DNA of 64,000 nt from Nannocystis pusilla (GTDB lineage: Bacteria > Myxococcota_A > Polyangia > Nannocystales > Nannocystaceae). The position numbers and the translations under genes were made by a program. The notes under the pieces are model-generated. The model was not told the origin of the DNA. It worked only from the letters and a program-made list of their open reading frames with translations, and made no database searches. The stretch is taken from positions 434,001-498,000 of the forward strand of contig NZ_JAIRAU010000001.1 in assembly GCF_020073745.1 (NCBI RefSeq), in the 5' to 3' direction. This document shows, piece after piece, positions 42,446 through 51,800 of the stretch. Each line of letters starts with the position of its first letter. Position 1 is the stretch's first letter.

Positions 42446-42494
42446 AATGTCCCCCAGGACATGTCGTCATGAGCATGTCCTCGTGGACATGTCT
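42446..42494. repeat. 14-bp phased palindromic repeat array
   Basis: CATG cores at 42460, 42474 and 42488 with a degenerate AATG core at 42446, all in 14-bp register, right after the sigma-factor stop. Confidence 0.85.
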
Positions 42495-42500
42495 GAACAT

Positions 42501-43178
42501 TCAAGCCTGCTCGGCGGCGGCGGCGGCGGCGAGCAGGCGGGCCAGGACGGCGGCGACGATGCGGTCGCAGCGGTCGCCGGCGAAGGCGAACACGTCGCGC
42601 AGGCTGGCCCCGGCGCGCGCGAGCAGCTCGGTGCGGGCGAGCTGGCGGGCGCGGTGCAGCCGGACGCGCACGGCCTCGGCGCTGCAGCCGAGGCACGCGG
42701 CGGTCTCGGCGGTGTCGAGCTCCTGGACGTCGCGCAGGACCAGGACGAGGCGGTAGCTCTCGGGGAGCGCGTCGAGGGTGCGCACGAGCAGGTCGGCGAG
42801 GGCGCGGCGATCGAGGGCGAGGTCGGGCGCGGGCTCGTCGGCGAACGCGGCGTCGGCGGGCGGCGGCTCGTCGTCCCACGCGAGGTCGACGCGGTCGCTG
42901 CGACGGCGCCGGCGCAGCGCCTCGTGGACGGCGATCGTGGTCAACCAGGTCGACAGGCGGGCCTGGCCGGCGAACCGGTCGAGGTTGAGGTAGGCCTGCA
43001 GATAGGCCTGCTGGACGACGTCCTCGGCCTCGGCGTCGTCGCCGACGATCGCCCGCGCCGCGCGGTAGAGCCGCTGGTTGTTGCGGCGCATGATGACCTC
43101 GAAGCGGTCGACCTGGCCGGCGCGGACCCGCGCGAGGGCCTGCTCGTCGCTGAGGGGCTCGATGGGCTCGGGAGGCAT
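42501..43178 (-). CDS. ECF-type RNA polymerase sigma factor
   Basis: Protein of 225 residues. Region 2 is clear (IMRRNNQRLYRAARAIVGDD, then EDVVQQAYLQAYLNLDRFAG and STWLTTIAVHEALRRRRR), and region 4 is LPESYRLVLVLRDVQELDTA with a helix-turn-helix LGCSAEAVRVRLHRARQLAR. The C-terminal tail is longer than in minimal ECF factors but carries no obvious anti-sigma partner motif, and no anti-sigma gene is adjacent. The ATG at 43178 has no clear ribosome site. Divergent from the cytochrome c gene. Confidence 0.93.
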   Translation of the reverse strand: MPPEPIEPLSDEQALARVRAGQVDRFEVIMRRNNQRLYRAARAIVGDDAEAEDVVQQAYLQAYLNLDRFAGQARLSTWLTTIAVHEALRRRRRSDRVDLAWDDEPPPADAAFADEPAPDLALDRRALADLLVRTLDALPESYRLVLVLRDVQELDTAETAACLGCSAEAVRVRLHRARQLARTELLARAGASLRDVFAFAGDRCDRIVAAVLARLLAAAAAAEQA

Positions 43179-43242
43179 GCGGGGCGCAGTCTCGCACGAG
43201 CGGCGCGGCGCGGTGTAACGCCGCGCGGGGGTCCCGACTCGA

Positions 43243-43698
43243 ATGGGCATGACCCGAACATCGGCGCTGTCCACGAGCCTGTCCCTCCTCCTGCTGTCCC
43301 TCGCCCCGGCGTGCGGGCCGGCGAAATCCTCGGCCGGCGCGACGCCGCCGGCGGAGGCCCCGAGCTTCGCGGCGCAGGCCCGGCGCGGGCAGGCGCTCTA
43401 CGGCGAGCACTGCGCGAGCTGCCACGGCGCCAGCGGCGAGGGCGGCCGGGCCCCCGCGCTCGTCGGCGAGTCGGCGCTGCCGCAGGCGGCGAGCGGCGGC
43501 CAGCGCGACGTCGAGTTCCGCACGGCCGGGGACGTGTTCCAGTGGATGAAGGCCCACATGCCGCCGAACGCGCCCGGCAGCCTCGGCGACGCGGCGTACC
43601 TCGACATCCTGGCCTTCGACCTCCAGGCCAACAACATCGATCCGGGGCCGGCGCCGCTCGACGCCGACTCGGCCGCGCAGGTGGTGCTGCACCCGTGA
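43243..43698 (+). CDS. c-type cytochrome lipoprotein
   Basis: Protein of 151 residues. A signal peptide ends with SLAPACGP, a lipobox-like site. One haem site, CASCH (YGEHCASCHGASGEGG), and a Met-containing WMKAHMPPNAPG that would supply the axial ligand, followed by YLDILAFDLQANN, make it a class I cytochrome c. It could donate electrons to or accept them from the dihaem peroxidase encoded convergently. A second ATG six bases later is an alternative start. Confidence 0.88.
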   Translation: MGMTRTSALSTSLSLLLLSLAPACGPAKSSAGATPPAEAPSFAAQARRGQALYGEHCASCHGASGEGGRAPALVGESALPQAASGGQRDVEFRTAGDVFQWMKAHMPPNAPGSLGDAAYLDILAFDLQANNIDPGPAPLDADSAAQVVLHP

Positions 43699-43709
43699 CG
43701 AGGCGCGGC

Positions 43710-43733
43710 CCGGACATGTCTCCAGGGACATGT
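43710..43733. repeat. Palindromic repeat pair
   Basis: CATG cores at 43714 and 43728 between two convergent genes; GGACATGTCTCCAGGGACATGTCC forms a compact hairpin. Confidence 0.85.
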
Positions 43734-43771
43734 CCGGGCCGCGCCGGGAATCACATGGCCGCGAGGCCAGG

Positions 43772-44935
43772 TCAGTTCGGATCGGGCTTGACGGTGTCGG
43801 GCCCGCTGGCCGGGAGCTCGGGCAGCTTGATGTAGTCCTCATCGATCTTGCCGGTGAGGCTGTCGAGGAAGGCGATCAGGTAGGTCTTCTCGTCGTCGGA
43901 CAGCTTGCCCTTGGCGAGCTGGTACTCGGCCATGACGTCGAGCGCGTCGCCGAGCGTCTGGGCCGAGCCGTCGTGCAGGTAGGGCGCGGTCTTGGCGACG
44001 TTGCGCAGGCCGGGGACCTTGAACACGAACTTGTCCTCGGGCTTGCCGGTGATCTTGAAGCGGCCGAGGTCCTTGGACTCGTACGGCTTCACGGCGCCGA
44101 GCTTCTGGTACATGGTGCCGCCGAGCGTCGGGCCGGTGTGGCAGCTGACGCAGTTGAGCTCGATGAACAGCTCGAGGCCGCGGAGGGCGTCGGAGTCGAG
44201 CGCGGTCATGTTGCCGTTCAGGAAGTCGTCGAACGGCGCCGGCGTGACGAGGCCGCGCTCGAAGGCGCCGATCGCCAGCGAGATGTTGCGCGGGTTGCAG
44301 GGGTCGGCGTCGCCCGGGAAGGCGGTCTTGAACAGCTCGGCGTAGCCGGGGACCGACTTGACCGAGGCGACGCAGGCGGCCTCGTCGGCGAGCGCCATCT
44401 CGACCGGGTTGGTGACCGGCTTGAGCGCCTGGTCCTCGACGTCGGTCGCGCGGCCGTCCCAGAACTGCGAGATGTGCATCGCCGCGTTGTAGACCGTGGG
44501 CGTGTTGCGTTCGCCCCGCTGCTTCTTGTGGCCCGGCGAGGTCGCCTCGTGGTCGACGCCGTAGTCGTCGAGCTTGTGGCAGCTGTTGCACGACAGGTCG
44601 TGGTTCTTCGACAGGCGGGTGTCGTAGTAGAGGATCCGCCCCAGCGCGACCTTCTCGAGGGTGATCGGGTTGTTGGCCGACTCGGCGACGGCGGGCAGCG
44701 GCGCGAAGTACTTCTTCGCGGTCTCGAGCAGCTGCGCGGCCGAGGGCACCGGCCGGCTCGGCTTCTTCTTCGCCGCGTCGGTCTTGGTGTCGGTCTTGAC
44801 CTCGCCCTTGACCTCCGCGACCTTCGGCGCGGCCTTGTTGGCGCTTCCTTCGCAGCCGGCGGCCGCGACAGCGAGCCCGAGCAGGAGCAACGGGCCAGAG
44901 CAGGGAACTGGTACGGGACGCTTGCGACGAACCAT
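43772..44935 (-). CDS. Dihaem cytochrome c peroxidase/MauG family lipoprotein
   Basis: Protein of 387 residues. A Lys/Arg-rich start and a hydrophobic stretch ending AVAAAGC give a lipoprotein signal, followed by a Lys-rich linker. The two haem sites are CNSCH (LSCNSCHKLDDYG) and CVSCH (LNCVSCHTGPTLGG), with the surrounding LGRILYYDTRLSKNHDLS and FRKVPGLRN-type segments of the family (here FKVPGLRNVAKTAPYLHDG). It would reduce hydrogen peroxide in the periplasm. An ATG at 44950 is an alternative start. The divergent lipoprotein gene starts only 23 bases away. Confidence 0.92.
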   Translation of the reverse strand: MVRRKRPVPVPCSGPLLLLGLAVAAAGCEGSANKAAPKVAEVKGEVKTDTKTDAAKKKPSRPVPSAAQLLETAKKYFAPLPAVAESANNPITLEKVALGRILYYDTRLSKNHDLSCNSCHKLDDYGVDHEATSPGHKKQRGERNTPTVYNAAMHISQFWDGRATDVEDQALKPVTNPVEMALADEAACVASVKSVPGYAELFKTAFPGDADPCNPRNISLAIGAFERGLVTPAPFDDFLNGNMTALDSDALRGLELFIELNCVSCHTGPTLGGTMYQKLGAVKPYESKDLGRFKITGKPEDKFVFKVPGLRNVAKTAPYLHDGSAQTLGDALDVMAEYQLAKGKLSDDEKTYLIAFLDSLTGKIDEDYIKLPELPASGPDTVKPDPN

Positions 44936-44958
44936 GACTGTTGCGACCATAGCGCACC

Positions 44959-45504
44959 GTGACCAGCATTTCGCGCATTCTGCAAACTGCGACCCTGGCG
45001 CTCTTCGGGGTCTCCCTGACATCCATGGCCGCGTGCAGCGGGGGCGGTGACGGCGCCGAGAATCAGCTGCCGCTGACCAACCGCGTGTGGCTGACGAGCG
45101 TGCCGAAGAAGGCGGACGACGTGGTCGGGGCGCTCGTGGTGTTCGAGGCCAAGGGCCGGCGGCAGTTCGGCGCGCTCTACCACGGGTCCCTGCTGCGCGG
45201 GACCTTCGAGCTGTTCGAGTGGCAGCCCGACGAACACGACGGTCGCGCCCGCATGCGGCTGCTGCAGGACGACAAGTCCGTGAAGATCCGCACCGAGTCG
45301 TGCGAGCCCGATCACGGCCTCGACGCCTGCATCCTCCTGCACGGCGACCCGCTCGGGGCGGTGCGCTACCAGTCGAAGCGGATCTGGGGCCTGCGCGGGC
45401 GCCCGGCGATCTCCAGCCCGCTCGAGCTCGACGTCGCCGGCGACGTGCGCGACCTGCTGCAGGCCGACCCCGAGCTGGCGGCGCTCCTGGCCGAAGAGAC
45501 ATGA
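44959..45504 (+). CDS. Small lipoprotein of unknown function
   Basis: Protein of 181 residues, starting at GTG. The signal peptide ends LTSMAACSGG, an acceptable lipobox. The mature part (VWLTSVPKKADDVVGALVVF and RTESCEPDHGLDACILLHGD) is predicted mostly beta and has a Cys pair. I do not recognise the family. Divergent from the peroxidase gene. Confidence 0.7.
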   Translation: MTSISRILQTATLALFGVSLTSMAACSGGGDGAENQLPLTNRVWLTSVPKKADDVVGALVVFEAKGRRQFGALYHGSLLRGTFELFEWQPDEHDGRARMRLLQDDKSVKIRTESCEPDHGLDACILLHGDPLGAVRYQSKRIWGLRGRPAISSPLELDVAGDVRDLLQADPELAALLAEET

Positions 45505-45550
45505 GTACCTGAGGACATGCGCTTGAGGACAGGCCCCAAACGACAGGTCG
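45496..45550. repeat. 14-bp palindromic repeats before the GHKL gene
   Basis: Cores CATG (45500), CATG (45516), CAGG (45530) and CAGG (45544); the last three are in 14-bp register. It mixes both core variants, showing they belong to one family, and runs to the GTG of the next gene. Confidence 0.82.
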
Positions 45551-45557
45551 GTCGGGC

Positions 45558-47201
45558 GTGAGCGCGATCGCGGCGCTGCTCGACCGGCTGGTCGCGCAGT
45601 TCGAGGGGCCGTACGACTTCCTGCGCGAGCTGGTCCAGAACGCGCTCGACGCCGGCAGCGACCGCGCCGAGGTCGCGCTCGACGTGCACCCCGGCGAGGA
45701 GGCGGACCCCGACGAGGTTGTGTTCGAGCTGCGGGTCGCCGACGCCGGCGCGGGCATGGACGAGGCGATCATCGACGGCGGGCTGACGCGCCTGTTCGCC
45801 TCGAGCAAGGCCGACGACCGCACGATGGCCGGCGGGTTCGGGATCGGCTTCGTCAGCGTGTTCGCCTGGCAGCCCGAGGCGGTGGTGGTCCAGACCGGGC
45901 GCGCCGGCGAGGCGTGGGAGCTGACGTTCTACCCGGATCGGCGGTTCGACAAGCGGCCGCTCGCCGAGCCGTTCGAGGGCACGACGGTGACGCTGCTGCG
46001 CCGCGGGCGAGCGCCCGAGCGGGCCCAGATCGCCGAGGCGGTGCGCGACTCGCTGTGGCGCTGGTGCCGGTTCTGCCGGCTCGAGCTGTCGTTCGAAGAC
46101 GTGAGCTCGGGCGAGGGCCCGGAGCTGATCCAGGACGCCCCGGCGCCGCCCGGCCCGCTGGCGATGGTCGAGGCGCAGGCCGACTCGGCGATCCACGTGG
46201 CGTTCGCGGTGCCGCCCGAGGCGGTGCTGCTGCGGCGCGGGCTGGTGCTGTCCCAGGGGACAGCCGCGGACCTGCTGGCGGACCTGCAGCCGCCGCCGGG
46301 GCCGACGCTCGAGCACCTGCAGGTGTGGGCCGACTCGCCGCACCTGCGCACGACGATGGCGCGCGACAAGGTGGTCGACGACCCGGGCCGCGCGGCGGTG
46401 CTGGGGAAGATCGCGCAGGCGATCGCGGGGCTGCGCGAGCACCTGGTCGAAAAGACAGCCGAGGCGGCGGCCGAGCCCGGGCCGTGGACCCGCGCCCGCC
46501 ACGACCACTACGCGTACCTGCACGCCCACCTGGCCCGCGAGCGCGGCCACCTCGGCGCGCGCCTCGAGGGGCGCGCGCTGCTGCGCGACCTCGCGGGCGC
46601 GGCGGTGTCGCTGGCGCAGCTGCAGGCGCTGGCGCGGCCGGTGCTGTGGGCGCCGCCGGCGAGCGGCGAGGCGGCGCCGGACCGGCTGCTCGCGGCGGCC
46701 GCGGCGGCGAGGGTGCCGGTGCTGGCCGCAGAGACAGGCGACCTCGAGTGGCTCGGACGCCTGGTCGAAGGGACAGGTCTGGCGCTTGCCGAGCTCGGGC
46801 GCTCGTGCGCGCTGGTCCGCGAGGCCGCCGGCGAGGCCGAGAGCCTGCGCGCGACGGTGGAGGCGGGCCTGACCGCCGCGGGGGCGCCGGTGCGGCTGCA
46901 CGTGGCGGCGGCGGAGGCGGGACCGCGTGGCGGGGTCGGGATCGAGCTCGGACGCGGGGCCGAGGGGATCCTGGTCTTGTGGACAGGTCAGCCGGTGGCG
47001 GCGGCGACCTGGCGCAGCGCGCCGCTGTGGCTCGACGCCGGCGAGCCGCTGCTGCGCGCGGCGGCGAAGAGCCACGCCGCGGAGCCGCGAGCGGCGAGCC
47101 GCGGGCTGGCGCTGGCCGTGCGCGCGCAGCTGCTCGAGGCGCCGAGTCCGGAGCGGGTGGCGGAGGCGATCGACGCGGCGGTGACGGGCGCGACGAATTG
47201 A
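45558..47201 (+). CDS. GHKL (Hsp90-like) ATPase-domain protein
   Basis: Protein of 547 residues. The N-terminal 200 residues form a GHKL nucleotide-binding domain: ELVQNALDAGSD (N box), VADAGAGMDEA (G1) and GGFGIGFVSVFAW (G2), the arrangement of Hsp90, MutL and related proteins rather than of a histidine kinase. The rest is Ala/Leu-rich and unrecognised, with repeat-encoded segments (SQGTAADLL, VEGTGLAL, LWTGQPV). No His-phosphoacceptor domain. The start is a GTG right after the repeat array. It may act with the 1064-residue orphan encoded 1.6 kb downstream, but that rests on proximity only. Confidence 0.82.
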   Translation: MSAIAALLDRLVAQFEGPYDFLRELVQNALDAGSDRAEVALDVHPGEEADPDEVVFELRVADAGAGMDEAIIDGGLTRLFASSKADDRTMAGGFGIGFVSVFAWQPEAVVVQTGRAGEAWELTFYPDRRFDKRPLAEPFEGTTVTLLRRGRAPERAQIAEAVRDSLWRWCRFCRLELSFEDVSSGEGPELIQDAPAPPGPLAMVEAQADSAIHVAFAVPPEAVLLRRGLVLSQGTAADLLADLQPPPGPTLEHLQVWADSPHLRTTMARDKVVDDPGRAAVLGKIAQAIAGLREHLVEKTAEAAAEPGPWTRARHDHYAYLHAHLARERGHLGARLEGRALLRDLAGAAVSLAQLQALARPVLWAPPASGEAAPDRLLAAAAAARVPVLAAETGDLEWLGRLVEGTGLALAELGRSCALVREAAGEAESLRATVEAGLTAAGAPVRLHVAAAEAGPRGGVGIELGRGAEGILVLWTGQPVAAATWRSAPLWLDAGEPLLRAAAKSHAAEPRAASRGLALAVRAQLLEAPSPERVAEAIDAAVTGATN

Positions 47202-47243
47202 TGCGCGGTGGCGATCGGCGAGGGTCGACGCGTGGACGATCGG

Positions 47244-47288
47244 CGGTCGGACCCGCGGGGTCCTGACCGGAGGCGCGGGCTTCTTTTT
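47244..47288 (+). terminator. Candidate terminator after the GHKL gene
   Basis: CGGTC-GGACCC pairs with GGGTCC-T-GACCG in a strong hairpin (47244-47269), and TTCTTTTT follows at 47281-47288 with an 11-base gap. The distance to the T-run weakens the call. Confidence 0.45.
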
Positions 47289-47317
47289 GCCGGCCGCCCG
47301 GCGGATACTCGCGCCGC

Positions 47318-48112
47318 ATGTCGAGCCCGATCCCGCATCAGTGGCAGGTCCCCGAGGTGTTTCGCGAGCGCATGGGCCATCAGGCCGGGCGCCAGCGCGT
47401 GATGAGCCACGCGGGCCACGTGCTGCTGATCCTGCACGAGCTGCCCGACCCGGAGACGCCGGAGCGACGGGCGGCGAAGATGTTCTGGCGCAACCCCGAG
47501 GGGACGTGGCAGTGCAGCGCGGGCGGTCCGCCGGGGATCTCGACGCTGATGGCGCACGTCGAGACGTTCATCGAGGCGGCGAACAAGCTCGAGACGCGCG
47601 GCGATCATGCCCGCACCGCCGACGAGTGGTTCGCGCTGATCCAGGCGGCCGGGCCGATGCTGCGGACGGCGCGGAACATGCACCGCGCGCTGCAAGAAGC
47701 CCGCGAGGCGGCCAAGACCGACCGCGGGCTGATCACGACGCGCGACCTGGCCGGCGACGCGGAGCGGGCTTTCGAGCTGATCCACGCCCACGCGCAGGAG
47801 GGCCTGCGCTACACCAGCGCGCGTCAGGCGGAGGAGCAGGCGCGCGGGGCCCAGCACATGCTCGAGGCGGCCCACCGCCTCAACATGATCGCGGCGGTGT
47901 TCCTGCCGGTGACGGCGGTGGCGACGCTGCTGGGCATGAACCTGCGCCACGGGCTCGAGTCGTGGCCGGCGCCGCAGACGTTCTGGATCACGCTGGCGCT
48001 GTGCTTCGCGTTCGGGCTGTGGATCAAGGCGTCGATGCCGCGGCCGCAGCCGGCCGAGGAGCCGAAGCCGCCGGGCAAGGGCAAGGCCAAGGCCGGCAAG
48101 GGCAAGCGCTGA
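47318..48112 (+). CDS. CorA-like two-helix membrane protein
   Basis: Protein of 264 residues. The C-terminal 70 residues resemble the CorA pore: MIAAVFLPVTAVATLLGMNL includes the GMN motif followed by a periplasmic loop (RHGLESWPAP) and a second helix FWITLALCFAFGLWI, with a Lys-rich tail. The N-terminal part is shorter and unlike classical CorA, though helical segments before the pore could form the stalk. This suggests a divergent magnesium or other divalent-metal channel. Function is inferred from the motif alone. Confidence 0.7.
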   Translation: MSSPIPHQWQVPEVFRERMGHQAGRQRVMSHAGHVLLILHELPDPETPERRAAKMFWRNPEGTWQCSAGGPPGISTLMAHVETFIEAANKLETRGDHARTADEWFALIQAAGPMLRTARNMHRALQEAREAAKTDRGLITTRDLAGDAERAFELIHAHAQEGLRYTSARQAEEQARGAQHMLEAAHRLNMIAAVFLPVTAVATLLGMNLRHGLESWPAPQTFWITLALCFAFGLWIKASMPRPQPAEEPKPPGKGKAKAGKGKR

Positions 48113-48212
48113 GAAGAAAAACGTCCGAAGGGACAGGCGGTTCGGAGGCGCTGGTGCGCTGCAGAACCTCGAGGTCCCGGTCGGCTGGAACGCTCGCGCG
48201 AGCTCGCCTGGC

Positions 48213-48572
48213 TCACGGTTCGGTTTGCGGGGCGATCGTCAGCTCGGTCTGTACTTCGGGCTCTCCGAAGGTCCGGTGGTTGATGATGCGACAGCGCTGG
48301 ACGACGCCGACGAGCTGGTACCTCGGCTTCGCCCGCGCATCGACCCCCGGACCGACCGCGAGCGGTTTGAGGGCCACCTTCTCCCCGGAAGTGCCGGTCA
48401 GCTTGTCGGAGACGTACTCGATGCCGGTGACGAGGTCGATGATCTGGGGCTCGTGCTCGAGGAGCGCCGACGTCGCGCCGAAGATTCCGCCCTGCAGGCA
48501 CTCGTACCAGACGACCTGCACGCGATGGCCGACCGGTATCGGCGCGTGAAACAGGACAGTGATCTTCTTCAT
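48213..48572 (-). CDS. Small protein of unknown function
   Basis: Protein of 119 residues, predicted all-beta (ITVLFHAPIPVGHRVQVVWY, later RYQLVGVVQRCRIINHRTFG). It could be an OB-like or beta-barrel fold. I do not recognise the family. Codon use looks genuine, and the gene stands alone on the minus strand between two plus-strand genes. Confidence 0.6.
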   Translation of the reverse strand: MKKITVLFHAPIPVGHRVQVVWYECLQGGIFGATSALLEHEPQIIDLVTGIEYVSDKLTGTSGEKVALKPLAVGPGVDARAKPRYQLVGVVQRCRIINHRTFGEPEVQTELTIAPQTEP

Positions 48573-48837
48573 GCGGCGAGGATAGTCGCGACGTGACCGG
48601 CCGCCCACCGGGGTTCATTGCAGTCGCCTCGCCGCGAGGTGCGAGGAAGCGCGGCCGCGAGGCTTGTGAGCGTATGCATCGCGCCGTCGCCCGTGGTCGT
48701 GCTCGCCCGCGCGAGGCGTGGCTGCGCGGCGACGAGATCGCCGCGTTCGGCGCGAGGGCGCGGGTTTGCGGTAGACTCGGCGCGGTGACGGTGCGGGGGA
48801 CGACGGCGGACGGCTCGCGGCGCGCGGAGGCGCGGGC

Positions 48838-51800
48838 GTGAGCGAGCTGCACCCGAGCGTGGCCGCGGCGCTCGGACGGATCTGCCGCGCCGAGGGCGAC
48901 GCGGGGGCGCTGCGGGCGTTCACCGTGGCGCGCACCGAGGCGGTGCTGCGCCTGCGCGAGCTGCCGCGCCCGGGTGCGTGGCACTTCACGCTGCCGCTGG
49001 TGCGGGCCGCCAACGCGGTGGCCCTCAGGGCGCGAGGCTTCGCCCGCGAGTGCGACGACGGCGAGGTGCGCGTGCTGACGCTGGCGTTCTCGACGGCGGG
49101 CTTCGACTACGCGGAGGTCGACCTGCGCGGGCTGGTGCTGGCGGCGGCGGATGGTGATTCGGACATGTCCGAAGAGGCAGGGCATGCCGCGGGCTCCTCG
49201 GCCTCGCTGTGGCGCCGGCTGGTCGGCGCGGGGGTCAACGAGGCGCTCGCCGGCGGGCCGATCGCGGTCGAGGTGCGGACGGCGGCGGGGGCGGTGCGAT
49301 ACGTCCGGAAGGACAGCCACGCGGCGGGCCAGGACCCGTACGGCGAGCAGCGCGGGGCGGGCCGCTGCCCGCCGCAGGCGTTCGAGGTCGAGGTGCGGTG
49401 GCCGCGGCCGGGCTTCGGGCGCCGGCTGACGACCTGGCTGGCGCGCCAGGCGGGGGCCGAGGCGGCGCTGACGGAGCTGTGGCTGGCGGCGCTGCCGGGG
49501 TCGGAGCCGGCCCAGACGGCGGGCAAGGGGATCGAGCTCGGCCGGCCGCTGCCGGGGATGAAGGTGTCTCTCGGGACAGCCGACGCGCCGGTCGGGACGT
49601 GGGGCTGGGAGCCGCAGCTCGGCGGGCCGTGGCTGGTGCGCGAGGGGGTGCGGCTGGTGTCGCTGGCGCCGGCGCTGACGCGGCTCGGGCTGACGCCGGG
49701 CGAGTTCGCCGGGTGGATCGAGTGCCCGCGCGTGCGCTTGACGGCCGACGAGGCGTCGGTGGCGCTCGACGCAAACTGCGAGCTGCTGGCGGCGTGGCTG
49801 CTCGACGCGCGCGCGCACAGCTTCCCGGGCAAGCGCGGCGGGTTCGTGGTCGAGTGGCCGAGCGAGCTGCGCCACGTGCCGACGCTGAGCGGCCGGCCGG
49901 CGCCGATCGAGCAGGTGATCCAGCGCTGCCGCCAGGGCCGCGACCTGGTGTACGTGTGGCCCCACCACGCCGAGTCGGTGCCGTCGTCGATCCGCGCGCG
50001 GGTGTTCGCGCTGTGGCCGTCGGAGCTGGCGCTGGTGCGCGCGGCGATCCCGGAGGCGCGCCTGGTGCCGGCGCGCGCGCTCGGCGAGAGCCCGCAGCTC
50101 GAGCGAGCTGACCTTTCAAACCTGTACAAGAGCGCATTGCCCCCAGTACAGGTCGAGCTCGGGGCCGAGGCGACGGCGCGCACGTCGACCGGGGCGCGGC
50201 TGCGGGTCGAGCTCGCGGCGTTCGTGCACCGGTTCGCGTCGGCCGGGGAGGGGGCGATCGCGCTGCTGTTCCACGAGCGCCGGGTCGCCCACGTGCGCGA
50301 GGCGGGGCGCACGATCGCCGGGGTGACGCTGGTGGCCAAGCTGATCGGCGAGACGGCGGAGGCGCTGACGATCGACGGGCTGCGGGCCGAGAAGGAGCTG
50401 CTGAACGCGATCGCGGAGCGCTGCCGAGCGGCGGCGTCGCGGGCGATCGACCGCCTGCTGGCGCCGGCGCTGGCCCACAAGAGCCCGTGGGAGCTGCCGC
50501 TGGTGCGCGCGCGGGCGGGGGCGCTGACGGGGGCGGCGCTGGGGGTGCGCTACCGGCAAGCGGCCGGCGGCGAGGCGGCGGAGCTGGCGTGGGACGAGTC
50601 GCCGCTGCTGGCGCTGGCGGTCGGACACGACATGGCCGGGCAGCCGGTGACGCTGCAGCAGGCGCTCGTCAGGTGTCGCGACGCCGGCGGGATCGTGGTC
50701 GAAGATCCGAAGCAGCGCTGGACCACCTTCCGCTCGCCCGACCCGCGCCACGAGCCGTGGGCGCTCAGCCGCGAGGGCCGGGCGCTGGTCGAGCGGGTGG
50801 CGGGCGAGCCTGTCCTCTGGGACATGCCGACGGTGGCCGAGGGCCACCTGCAGCCGGCGCCGGCGGCGGGGCAGCGGCGGCTGGTCCTCGGAGCAGGTGC
50901 GATCGAGCGGGCGATCGCGACGCCGCGGCCACCGCGGGCCCGCGCCGATCTGCGGGCCCACCTGCTGGTGGCGGAGGCGCTGGGACAGGCGGCGCCGGAG
51001 GTGGTCGACATGGCGCTGTGGACCCGCTACGACCCGCGCACGCTCGATCCGGTGCGCACGGTGTCGCGCTCGGACGCCCGCGCCGAGGGCCTGGGGCTGC
51101 TGCCGCCGGGGTCGAGCACGCGCGCGCTGGCGGGGCCGGTGCTGCTGGTGACGCCGGGCGAGGCGCGGCTGTTGCACGCCGCGGGTCATCCGCTGGCGGC
51201 GGCAGCCGCGGCGACGACGGCGATGCCGGCGACGCGGACGAGCCGGGCGCCGCTGCGCCGCGCGGGCGCGGCTCCGACGTCGCTGGCGGTGCTGCCGGTC
51301 GCCGACGCGCTGTACCTCGGGGCCCTGCGCGTCGAGGCGCGCCCGAGCAAGATCGCGGTGTGGGGCGGCGGGCTGCACATCAACGACCTCGACCTGCCGC
51401 CGCCGCTCGACTGGATCGGCGGGCGCCTGGCGCTGACCCGCGAGGGGGCGCGCGTCGGCAGCGAGCGCCTGGCGGCCCAGGTGAAGCGGCTGGCCCGCGA
51501 GGCGGTGCGCACGGCGCTGCGCGAGCGGCTGCTGCACGCGCCGGGCTCGCCGCAGCGGGCCGGGCTCGACGCGTTCCGCGAGCGCTGCGCGGCGCCCGGG
51601 TCACCTGTCGCGGAGTTCATGCGCGAACGGCCAGGTCTCGACGGGCATGTCCTTGCGGACATGTGCGCGGGGACGCTGAAGCAGCACCCGCTGCGCCGGC
51701 TGGCCCCGGGCCCGCGCCGGCTCGAGGGGCTGCTGCGGCAGGCGCTGACGCGGCCGCTGGCGGTCGAGGGGGCGATCCTGTCGTGGCAGGCGGCCCGCCT

